Shown one piece after another: positions 13,301 through 26,700 of a stretch of 64,000 nt of DNA. This stretch comes from Escarpia spicata (Eukaryota > Annelida > Polychaeta > Sabellida > Siboglinidae). The translations under genes and the position numbers were made by a program. The notes beneath the pieces were generated by a model that was not told where the DNA came from, did no database searches, and saw only the letters and a program-made list of their open reading frames with translations. Each line of letters starts with the position of its first letter. Position 1 is the first letter of the stretch. The stretch is taken from assembly GCA_963995525.1 (NCBI GenBank), contig OZ023214.1:43767998-43831997 (forward strand). The letters are read 5' to 3'.

Positions 13301-16300
13301 CCATCTGTTTCAAAAGTTGAAATCTCTGGGTGGATCAGTTCAACAACTCCTAACTTTGCAAGATCTTGGCACGCAAGGATGACACTGATATCATTGTAAA
13401 ACAGAAATGTTGCCCTTTAACATGGCGCTCATAACTGAACAACACCAAAACGTACCTTAACGTTTGAACAGTTACAACATGTCCAGTGGTGACAGAATTA
13501 CTTTAATTTTGTACTGGCGAAGAAGTAAAAATACTTCTCCTCAGAACTACTTGAGTAAAAGTACCTTCGAAAACATTTGAGTAAAAAATAAAACTACTTT
13601 CCAAAAGGATTTGAAGTAAAGGTAAAAGTAAAAGTAGAACAGAAAGAATTATTGTCATGGAAGTAACCAACATGTGACCTCATGATGCGCTTACTTCCCG
13701 ATGAAAGGTTTGTGTGCAAATACAATTACGAACTGGCCCACGATTGGATAACAATAATAGCATTTCGTCTGGCAATGGGAACCTCCTGGTGATTAAATGC
13801 ATTTTGTGAAGTAAAAAGTAGCATTACCTTAGATAAAACGACTTCATTACAAGTAAAAGTAGTTAATAGAAATAACTTTTGTTACTTGTCAGTTAATTAC
13901 TAGAAAAAACTACTCAAGTAGAATAATTATGTAGTTTTTCTTCATAACATGACACCACTGGACATGTCATGTATATTACCTGTGCCTCATCTATGGTGAC
14001 ATTGAGAGATATCCTTGTTCCATCGTCCATGTAGTCACGAGCAGAGAGACGCGCCACTCCTGTCTCCTGTCGTCTCGACCGTGCGATCTCCTTCAACATC
14101 TCACGCACGGCCAGCTCCGCATTGCTCTGGGTTGACAAATCACACGTCAGTCCAACCAGTCATGGCAATGCACTTAACTATAATCAAGTTAGCATACATG
14201 TGACCTATCACAGCAAATTGGGTATTAAGCCGCACATGCCTATTTAGTATACGAGCCAAAAATAGGTGTCTTGGTCAAGACCCATCAACTTTGTAATTTT
14301 GGCCAAAATGCATATCTTATAGTGACATCTTTTAATATTGTTTCTTTCTGTGAAGGATATTGTTAACATTTCCCTCCTAAATGGTTTGCATGTTGGGCAC
14401 CAAACTTTCAGGGACTCAAAAGCATAACTTTTATTTATGCAATAAACAGCACAAGTCCAATGTAGCAGAGAATCGAAATTGGCCAAATGAATGACGTTTA
14501 TTTATTGAAATTGGACTGCTTATCATGCAGCCAATTTGGGAATGACATTAATTAGGAATGTGAGCTCTAAAATCCAAACCTGATACGACACTGAACCCTT
14601 GTACAGTGTCAGCCTTCCAATTTCTCAGATTCCACATTCCTACAATCTTGACAATAACAATATATACATGATTTGTCCCTACCTTGTAATGAACTAAAAA
14701 CCACTACATGTATAAACATAAGATGTCAAGAATACATACATTCCCCACCAAAAACACAAATTCTACTTAGCAAGGTGGGGCTAATTCGCCTAACCTACTT
14801 CCAATTATCGATGGAAAACGAGGAAGCCTGTCAGCACACCAAAACCCCATGAACACAAACTAATAGACGATAAACCCCCATGTTCATCTATATTGCAAAG
14901 AAATGTGGAGAAAGCATCATGACATTTTCCAACTTCCTTTTCTACCAACGATGTACAATAGTATTTATTACCTACACGTTCAATGAAAGGAAGAGAGGTG
15001 TCGTGGACGGATTTCAAATTATTAGTGAATGTAAAACACGTCTACCATGGGGTAACTGTTTGACCGGCGTGATAAGACATCTGGACTAATCCGGTGCTGT
15101 GATTGGTGGATTATCTTATGGAGTGATCTGATCTAGTGAGATAATCCAGGAGCTGTCATTGGCTCAAGCACACAGGCCAGCGCCTGCGGAAGACTTGCTC
15201 TGCCAATTGCATCAAATCTATTATGCAAATTGTTGATTTTCATAAATTCATTTATGCAATAAACAACACAAGTCTAATGTAGCAGAGAATCGAAATTGGC
15301 CAAATGAATGACGTTTATTTATTAAAGTTGGACTGCTTATCGTGCAGACAATTTGGGAATGACATTAATAGGAAGTTCAGTGTCACACTTCCCACTTTTA
15401 TTTTTACAACATTCGCCATTGGCTTGGGGTTCTCTGACTGCTTTTAAGGTTCTAATTTATGTTAGACAGACATAAATTGATTGTTCATAATATTTTGTGT
15501 ATTGTTCCAAGTTAGAGACGTTTTACATATAGTGACTTGCATTAACACGAAGAAGTGTTTCAAATTTATGTCATAACAACATCATATGTAAATATTCTGG
15601 AAAACCGTCGTCTCCATATGTGTGTATGTAGCGCCATCTGGAGGATGGGCATGTGTGTATGTAGCGCCATCTGGAGGAAAGTGTGAAGAGCTTTGAACAG
15701 TCCTAGGACTGGATAGTACGCTACATAAGAACAACCTTTACTTTACCTATACAATGACTTTCCTGTCTACATGCCACCAGGAGCGTGTTGCCTTTGATGG
15801 CAGTCTTGTTAAATCATGTTGAATGTAATACAACATGATATTTATTTCTTCTCCTGTTGTAGACACATAAAGCATGATGATACCCTACCTGGATGTGACC
15901 CATGTACGCTTGCACCACGGTCAAGGAGTATTCATTGATCAGCTCCTCAACTAGACGGATTCCCTACAAATTCAACCGTCGCACCGAGTTCAGATTGATC
16001 ACTCATATAAATGATCACATTTATATGGGTGCAGTTCATTTGTCCTGTTAAGTGCATTATATAGTATAATATTTCAGTAGTTATCTATCTACTTATGTGA
16101 TGTGAGTAAATTAATTAATTTTATTTATTTATGTATTTCTATATTTTAAATGTTTGCTAATTGTTAAAAAAAAAATTGTTAACGATTTTATGAAACATTG
16201 TAAAGAGCTGTAGACGAATCATTTGGAGGAAGCGCTATATAAGAACTATATTATTACAGTAGAACCTCATGGTTAAGATCAATCACGGCAAAAATATTCT

Positions 16301-19300
16301 GCATACAATATATTGATGAGTTAAAATATCATGTAAAACATATCCTGGATAATTTCCACCTATCTGATATTACCATACCAAATCGCACGACATGTAATAT
16401 TAAATTAATAACTGACAAAGCTTTGTTGCAAATAATAAGACATTTTGTACCTTCTGATTGGCTGCAACTTGTGCTTTAAGATCGCTCAGATTCTCATTGA
16501 TGTTTCGAGAGCCGCAACTGCCAGGGTACTTGCCGGGGGCCTCCAGAGCAGCAACGAGATCTGACAGTGGGATCAGTGATACCAACAATGAACTCTGACA
16601 TGCTAGTAGTAGCTACAACATAAACACTGAACACTGACATGCTAGTAGTAGTTACAACATCAACACTGAACACTGACATGCTAGTAGTAGCTACAACATC
16701 AACACTGAACACTGACATGCTAGTGGTAGCTACAACATAAACACTGAACACTGATATGCTAGTGGTAGCTATAACATCAACACTGAACACTGACATGCTA
16801 GTGGTAGCTACAACATAAACACTGAACACTGACATGCTAGTAGTAGCTACAACATAAACACTGACATGCTAGTAGTAGCTACAACATCAACACTGAACAC
16901 TGACATGCTAGTGGTAGCTACAACATAAACACTGAACACTGACATGCTAGTAGTAGCTACAACATAAACACTGAACACTGACATGCTAGTGGTAGCTACA
17001 ACATAAACACTGAACACTGACATGCTAGTGGTAGCTACAACATAAACACTGAACACTGACATGCTAGTAGTGGCTACAACATCAACACTGAACACTGACA
17101 TGCTAGTGGTAGCTACAACATAAACACTGAACACTGACATGCTAGTAGTAGCTACAACATCAACACTGAACACTGACATGCTAGTGGTAGCTACAACATA
17201 AACACTGAACACTGATATGCTAGTGGTAGCTATAACATCAACACTGAACACTGACATGCTAGTGGTAGCTACAACATAAACACTGAACACTGACATGCTA
17301 GTAGTAGCTACAACATAAACACTGACATGCTAGTAGTAGCTACAACATCAACACTGAACACTGACATGCTAGTGGTAGCTACAACATAAACACTGAACAC
17401 TGACATGCTAGTAGTAGCTACAACATAAACACTGAACACTGACATGCTAGTGGTAGCTACAACATAAACACTGAACACTGACATGCTAGTGGTAGCTACA
17501 ACATAAACACTGAACACTGACATGCTAGTAGTGGCTACAACATCAACACTGAACACTGACATGCTAGTGGTAGCTACAACATAAACACTGAACACTGACA
17601 TGCTAGTAGTAGCTACAACATCAACACTGAACACTGACATGCTAGTAGTAGCTACAACATAAACACTGAACACTGACATGCTAGTGGTAGCTACAACATA
17701 AACACTGACATGCTAGTGGTAGCTACAACATAAACACTGAACACTGACATGCTAGTGGTAGCTACAACATCAACACTGAACACTGACATGCTAGTGGTAG
17801 CTACAACATCAACACTGAACACTGACATGCTAGTGGTAGCTACAACTTCAACACTGACATACTATTGGAAGCAATGACTTCACGTCCACCAACAATGAAG
17901 TTACAAATGGCTGCTCCTTGTGCAAAAGAGATAGTTCTCAGTAACTGAAATAGTATATTTATCTGGATTTTCTAGGACTCTCTTGGATTTGTAGCAAAAC
18001 TCCTACCCTCCTAGAAAAGAAGAAAATCTCCCAGATTTTAGATGTAGGCTTTTTTAGCTTCAAGGGGGGTGCAATTGGAGGTCCCAAGGGTGTGAAATTC
18101 TTCTGAATTTTTAAACTCAAAAGATGGCAGGTAAACGCAAGGATCAATGGTGTTGAATTGCATAAACATGTTCTAGCTGTAGAGCAGTAACTAAGCAAAA
18201 CATCCAATGACATGATTGAGACATCATTCTAATATCACTGGTGTCAATATGGCAATGTGTCCTCTCACCCTCTTCCATCCATTGGTCCTGCTTGACGAGA
18301 AAGAAAGATTTGAAGACGGCGCCCTCTTCAAAGATAGTCTTGGACTGTGGGGGCATGGAACCAGGGGTTATACCCCCAATCTCAGAATGGTGTCCTCTTG
18401 ATGCAACGAAAAACACGGGTCTTTCCACGCCATGGTGGAACACCTGAAAATACTTCTGTTAATTATCCAAACCAAGAAAACATGTCTAATTCCATGAATT
18501 AATAAACATACATTTAATATATTAGTACGCTAATTTGGCGGCAGTGAAAGTGCATCACCTTCCAGGTGCCGAGGTCTGCTCACCTACTTTTATGTTCATC
18601 TGCATCCTTGAACCACTGACCTCTGATCTACCAACTGGCGAAGTATTTCAAAATGCAGAAAGGTAGTTATTTACTTTTTTCAGTGAACAAACTGAAGGAT
18701 AAAACTTTCTCCACTGTCATTGGAAATCATTACCGGATGCAAGCAATGCTGTAACTGGTGACAGCAGAATTTAAATGATCAGCAGAAAAGAGTTTAAGAT
18801 CAAACTACTGTAATGTTCCATGGGTATATTAATAATGCACTAAACACAGCATAACATTTGCATTCCAGGCATCAACATTGGTCTGAAATGTTCATATTCG
18901 ACATAGTTTGTGAAAATATGGTCATGCTACATTTTTACAATCAGCATCTGGGATGGAAACGGGGACATTTTATACTCCAAAATTCTCCCAGAAGCACTGA
19001 TGTGTACATTACCTTTCCTACTTGCCGCTAGTGTCAAGTAGCACGTAGTACACAATCAATACATGTCGAGATGATAGAATTACATACCTGCCACAGTAAA
19101 GTAGGTATAAAATTGCAAAATTGTGAAACAGTTTGTACTTTTTAGGATTCCACAGATTATATACTTTAAAATTATACCTTAACTATCTGCAGTTGTTTTT
19201 TAAATGTTATTTACTAACAATGAAACAAACTTTAATTAAGCACACTTTTGAGAAATATGTTTAAAAATTGGGCTATGTGAAAAAACAATGCCCATAGCAA

Positions 19301-22300
19301 CCATGCATTAGTATTTTATTAAGTTTGGATTATTTGTCAAGGAATACAAACCGGATAAACAGTTCTACCCCAAGACAAATGTGGGGTATTTTTAGTTTGC
19401 ATGCATGTGACTTAATACTTGGATTGCTGTGGCAGGTCACATGTTAAACTGGATTACTTTCCTCTTACCGGGGTGATGACCGTCAGGTCTGGGAGGTGAC
19501 TCCCCCCGGCACAAGGGTGATTGCTCAACAACACGTCTCCAGGACGAATCTTCTCTCCCAGGCTCCGGATCTAGGAAGACAAACGTGGGTTCACTTAGAC
19601 GTCAATAAATCCTGCACTGAAGCAAGACATGTCCTGAGGCATAAATAGCCTACAGGGACTTCTTCCATGGTGGAGTAACTGGAGTTATTGATACTAGATG
19701 GTCACTTCCTTGGTAAAGGACAATCAGTTGCATGGTACTAGACAGTGACTCACCTAGTATGGACAATTATTCATTTTGTATTAAATATTTACTCACGTAA
19801 TAGTAGACAGTTACTCACTTGCAGTGTTTCCGTCAGCAGGGTAAAATTATGTACCCAAAAATAATTCTGTGGTGCAGATATGTACCCAAAATAAATACAG
19901 ATTTTTAAATTTTGTTTAATATTCTGTGCAATGAAACTCATCCTAGATGACGTTTTTAAAGGTGAAGAATGAGCCCGTGCCAACACGTTTATGCTAGCTA
20001 TTCTGTGATTGGTTAAACGTGGTATTCACGGCGGGATTTAAGCCTTCACCCCAGGATAGAAGGATAGGTATATTGGTAGGTTTAGTGTAAAGAATACAGC
20101 ATGCTGTCATGGTTGTACATCTTTAGCGATGTTTTTGAGTATTCATTATTTCTTGGTGAAGAAAAATAACACAACAAAATACCATACTTCATCATGAATC
20201 GGACTATTTATTCTGGCAAGTTTACAATTTTCCTGCAGACTGTTACATTTATTATTCATTCGCCTACGAAACATGGAAATGATCACCATGAGCCGGGCGG
20301 GATTTCCGACTCCAAATGCCGGGAAATTACTTCTCCGAGCATCTAGAAATCCAATTTTGTATGGAGGAGGGCCCCCACATCCAAAGCCCATCAGGTAGGC
20401 ACCCATGGCAGGCTTAGCCTGCCAGTTCCGCGGTCTTAAAATTGACTAACTCTGTATCCAAATAATTTGTTCTGGCAAAAACCCTGACTTGGTACTAGAT
20501 AGTTACTCATTTAGTGCTAGAGATAGTCACCTACTCACACCTGGAACCAAACAGTTACCTGGTATTGGACGGTCTCCTGCATGGCTCCCAGGTGGACAGG
20601 TATGTGTGGTGCGTTGGCCACCAGTCCACCGTCAGGACCAAACAAAGCACAGGAGAAGTCTAGTCTCTCCTGCAGGCAGCAATAATAACACATACAAACT
20701 ATTATCATAAACTTGTTTTAGTTATGTGCAGAATATTAGTAAATTCTCCAAAACATAGCCAAGCCAATAATTCCTATTACATAGTACAAAATTTGTAACA
20801 GTAGTAAATAATAAATTCATTATCAACTAATTACTAACACATTACTTGTTTGCTTGGTGAGTTGATTGGGTCAATTATTGCATTCTATGAAGTGAATTAA
20901 TGGCAACCAGGAAATTGTTATAGTTTTATATATATATATATACAAGATTTACATTACGCTACACGATTTCACCACTGTTACTATAGTAATGCAGATTGTA
21001 ATTTAACCATGCATGTTTTATTACAGAAGTTATAACATCATTTTAAAAAAATTATAAAATAAATGAAGAACATCGCATTCACATTTTCAAAGGTTATGAC
21101 AAACACAATAGTGACTACAGGAAAACATAGTGTAACATTACCTTTATGTTGGTTGAAATGGATGTTTTCTGCAACACCCTAAAAGAGAAACAACCTTTAA
21201 CAAAAGTTGAAAAAAATCTGCAGGTGTCAATGTCAGAAAATTAATGATTTGATCAAATGAATTCACACCACCTTTACTGTGTACCTTTCGAAAGAATTTA
21301 CTTTAATAGTTTCAGACATAAGTAATTTGTTTTTGAACTGTATGTTTTCAGACAACTGAGATCTTTTGAAATTGAAATTGGTTTATTTGGCATAAGAAAT
21401 ACAAAAGACAAGCTACACGTGGTAACAATGAATGCCAGGACGCCAGTAAAAACTAAACTAGTTGAGGCAACTGGACGCCCTAAACGCTACATAATATTAT
21501 TATACATGTAGTTATACATAACTAACATAATAAAAAATAAATAAATAAAACATTTCATTACTGTGTATAAATAATACATATCAATACAATATTACTATGT
21601 ATGAATAATACTTATCAATGCAATTTAGAGTGGGGAATTAAATTAAGAAATTTGTTGATGTTTGAATACATACAGAGATTACTACAGATAGAATCTGGTG
21701 TCATGTGATACATCACCTGCCCATCTGTTCTGCGATGCTCATGAAACGATGGGAGAAGATAGACAGCTGGATCGAATCCAACTGACAGCCAACATCACTG
21801 ACTTGAACACTGGCAATCTGTGGGCATAAGAACAAAGACTTGCATCAGTACATGTCTCACATCTACATGAACTTATGATCATGTCTCTTATCTGTTGCAT
21901 GAACTAATGTTCATGTTTCACATCTGCTACATGAACATTTTTGATATATAAACATGAATAAAACACACATGAAAGCCATAAAACCCAGGCCATACATGTA
22001 CACAGATACATGCATGCAGCACACGCACACATCGCACAAACACACACACAATTCTCCTATAGTGGAAGTATATTGTTGTCTCAAATATTATTATTTTAAT
22101 GCCTCATCATTGTCAGTAAGTCCATCAGACTGTATCTAAGGACTCACCGTAATCTTAACGTCGCCACTGTTTGTGATCTCAGCTTCACAGTTTGGCTCCA
22201 CCAGAATGGTGCTGTTGAAAGACGTTTTTAAAAATATAATGGTATATATTACATATTAACAATACGGGACTTCGCTTGAGACCATGTAAGACGTGTATGT

Positions 22301-23640
22301 GCAGTCAAGAAAGGGTGCACTGAGTACATTTATACATTCATACAGTACAATACATTAAATTCCATAGCGAAACAAAACCACAGAACATTTAAAAATAATT
22401 TGACCTAATAAATTCTTGGAAAACAAGTTTAGATGCGCATCAAAACAACTATCGATAAGCAGTATTAAGTTGTGAATGAACAAGGTAAGTTTTTAAATGA
22501 CTGCAGAATTGTGTAACATTTTCAACATGTCATGATAATAATAACAGAAATTCATCAAGATTAATTCATACACAACTGCAGTTGAACGTTGGTTTACGGT
22601 CACCTCGGTAATCAGGTCATCTCGCTATTAAGGTCACCTTGGGACAGTCCCAAATGATTTACACAGTAACAGATAGGATGTTAATCCTACTAATCCGGTC
22701 ACCCCGCTATTCAGGAATACGGTTCAGTAACCCAGTGCAAAATGACGAGACTGCCCGCAGATTACCCCCGCACTTATGGTCAGTCACAGCCGGGAAGCCA
22801 AGATTGGCGGTTGACTCAGCCGATCAGTGGCTGGGCATCCACCCACCAAAGGCAACACTGACAATGCGAAGCCATGAACCTGGATGTTTACTCAGTGACT
22901 GGTATATTGAAAGCAATATAAAGATGTTGAACCCCCATTATCTTTAGCCTCTATGTAGCACTTGGAAGTCAAATTCTTACTGGTTGAGCAGATTTTAGAC
23001 AAATGAAGCAGCGCAGAAGCAACGCCAATGAGCTTCGTCTTCAATGCTGACAATATGGCACTGTCTGTTAGGCATCGGAGTGTCTATTTAACAACCGACG
23101 AGGTGTGTTTGGAGTAGCAAAAGTGTTGTGATAGGCATATATCTAAATGTAAGTTGTAAACAAAGTTCCCATTGACCAACCAATTCATCAGTTAAATAAA
23201 TGTATCCATAAATAAAACCTACCTACATCACAGACATGACAATACATACTTCATTGCTTAATGTTCATTATTGCTGGAATGGCATGTATATGTAACCATT
23301 GTAGGCTTTTTTGTAGCTAATGTAGGGCTATAGCGATGTTCCCAATTCCCGTGATGCTTCAGTCCACATATTCAGTATTATGGTCGCCTCACTATTAAGG
23401 TCATTTTGGCCGAGTCTCGTGGGTGATCTTAATACCAAAGTTCCACTGTATACAACTGCCTGAAATGCTCTGATTATGTGTACCTGTTTTTGTCAATGAT
23501 GATGGCTGGGCCTTGAACAGTCTGGCCGGCACACAGTTTCTCCAGCAGATACACCTTGGACCTCTGATAGCCTCCGTCAAAGTATACGTCTCTCTCCTGC
23601 ACCACGAATAGTCATTTAGTGTCATCTAACTATAATCATG

Positions 23641-23727
<87 letters not shown>

Positions 23728-26700
23728 ATGCATGTGTGTATGATGTGTGTGCGTGTATACCAATTTCCCACTATAATGGACATCTTTTATCAGAGTTGAC
23801 CATAGAACTGGTTACTGTGAGAAGGCTAATGGTGTTTTGCTAAACGTCTATGTGGGATTTGGCGATGCCAGTTGCGGCATCAGCATTCATATTTAATTAT
23901 GTTGGTAATGGTCTCTATTGTGCCTGATAGACCAAGTGAGTTGTAGCTGACCTGTTCTGGCTGTGGCTGTGGCTGTGTGTCAGTGGGCTGCATGTTGTCT
24001 CTTGTGTTGATGTGTGTGTGACCGATGCCTCGAACTCTCACATCATCCACCACAATGGCACGGCCAGGGATGACAAAGCCAAAGTCACGCAGGTATCTGC
24101 AACAACAATGGAACAATTTAAATCAAATTTTCTATATATCTCAACTATGACACTCACTTCAATGTTTTGGTTGCCGTCAGCAACATTTATCAGGACCTGA
24201 ATTGGCTTTGCTCTGCTTGCTAGATGGTAAGCATCCCCTCTGCTCCCCTGTAAGGTGTTCACATCAGGTCTGGCCCCCATCTCCTGTATAGTCATTGGTC
24301 ATTGTCCGTCAGATTCCAAGATGTGTCCCTTGGAATCTCATGAGATCTAACTACTAGATTTGGCACTGTCTCAGTAAGACTTATGAGAATTGAGCATGAC
24401 TTCCCAAGGCAGTGACATCAACATCTGTTTCTCATTGGTTATAATTGCTCAGACACTCAAAGTTGATAGCAGTGTTTGCACCAGGATGGTGTTTTTTCGT
24501 ACAAAAATTGCAAGTATTTCACTAAAACCAACATGTCTAACAATTTGTTTGTATAACAAAATAAATAAGTGGTAGTAAAAATATGGATGTATTTTGCAAA
24601 CACTTCTTCAGATTTTTATAAAACAGTATGTTTATATTAAGGAGCACGATCATCGGCAAGCCCAGTAGATGCAGTAAGTCTACCTGTGTGCGGCACACAC
24701 CAGCGACGATCAAATGTAGCCTAACCATTGTTACTCATATGGGCACTGGTCAGCAACTACTCACCTGTCTAAGAATGCTTGTTCAAAGTCACCGTGGCGA
24801 GAACTGTTTTCTGTAGCATTGTAGTCCTTCACAGAACACATGAGAGCACAGTCTGTGCCATCGTAGCGCATGTGTAGAAACGACTCGACACTTATCTGAG
24901 ACCTGTAGAAACAACACAGTCCTGTACGTTATAAATCTCACGTAACTGACAGCCCATAACTAAACAACTCCAATATATCAATATGAATCTTCTGTTGTTT
25001 TCTTTAATTACTTGCAAATGAGTGTGTATTGTATATAAGCTTCTTGCAAAATATATAGTTTGTATACTAATTATTGTAATATAATTATTTAAACTTATCA
25101 GTAAGACACTTTTATTTATTATTATTATATTGTAATTGTTAGTTAGGTGACTGGGAGCAGTGTATGATCAGTGAGGGAAAAGAAAAAAGATAATAGAAAT
25201 CGAGGAATGGAATCGAGGCCAGCCTCGTCCCTGACAGACAGGGAAACAAGAGAACGACAACTCAGGTGGCTATTTCAGCATCTTAATGCCTTGTTAGGAG
25301 TCTCCTGACTCTTTACAGTTGCTATATCATAATATGTACTTGTAAATATATTGGTCAAATAAAATTAATTTATTCATTCATTCTAATTTTCTCTTTGCAA
25401 TTTGGAAGGGTTAGGGTAGGTACATACTTAGTGATAGATGTACATTCATATAGGAACCAGTGGGTCCAGTGATACAGTGTATACACTGCTTGCTCGGTGT
25501 CTCTCACGCCCGGCCAGGAAGCAACTGTGTCCACTGGGATCAAGATCCAGTGGGTTAGAGATAGAGACCACCACTCTGGGAGTCCACGACAGGTTACAAA
25601 TTTACCCCTGTGTGGAATCTTTTACTTCCCCTGGCATAGACATAAGATAGAAGGGACCATCGGCTTTTAGTGTCTCTTCCGAAAAACACAGGCAATGTGA
25701 GATGAATTAAATTGCCTATGTTTCTAAACGGCGGCAGGTGGAATAGATCTGTAGATAGATAAACATATATCATCACTAAATACCTGTTAAATCCCTGTTG
25801 TTCCAGTTCCTGGAAGCATTCAGATGTCAGGGTAGAAATAATGTCATCCAGCAACTGAAACGAATCTTCAACAAACAACACAATGTCATAATTACCTCAT
25901 GAGAAACCCAACTAAAATTATAATACACTATTTAGACATTCATTTACAGAATAAAACTGCATTTGTTTCCAATGTGTCTAAAATGCTCATATTTAAACAA
26001 TGATTAACATATCGACAGTGTACTTAAAATGTGAATAATAAAAATAAAACAGTGCTAAAACATAATTAAACAAAACTATACTAGGCAAATATCTACACTG
26101 AAACTATAAAAATAAACATATAAAACTATATATAATAAAAAACTGTCGAAAGCTGCAATAAAGGTGAAAATAATATCAACATTACCATAAATTTATCATC
26201 AATGGTGGGCAAATTACCAAGAATGATATCAGTTACATACTACACAATATGACCGGAACAGAAATGTCGGATGGAACTTTCTAAATGTTAACATTCTAAT
26301 TACATGTACTATCAAAAATGTCCATCCAGCAGACAGTGCTACCCACACATAGACGTAGAAGATGGTTTCCCAGAGGATTCGTAACTAACATTTGTAGATC
26401 TGAAAGTTTTTCATGTTAACGCGGGTTATGTAAAACATCCTGTGTAAAACTGATTGGCCCTCCTTGGAATAATTGCACAAAAATGTGATGTTATGAATAA
26501 TCAATTTATATCCGTCTAACATTCAGTATGAACTCTATAAAACCAGTAATATCCAGTAATAAATGGGGAATTTCAAAAAAGTGAAGTTGTTACTTTTCTT
26601 CTGAAGGGTCGTAGAATCCCCCATAGATTAATCCCTGATAGTTTGGTGCCTGAAATGCAAAGCATCTAGGAGGAAAATGTTAATATACATATGCTATGTC

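Noticed and set aside
16494..17679. Minus-strand frames of up to about 150 codons with the repeat [13 protein letters not shown]
   Set aside because: Array artefact; the frame does not match OPLAH exon 26 and has no splice logic.
23619..23843. Plus-strand frame of alternating Cys-Val
   Set aside because: Translation of the GT microsatellite.
26592..26660. Open segment on the minus strand bounded by TTTCAG and GTAACA, between OPLAH exons 15 and 16
   Set aside because: Phases could be made to fit, but the resulting peptide has no resemblance to oxoprolinases, whereas joining exon 15 directly to 25865 gives an ungapped match.
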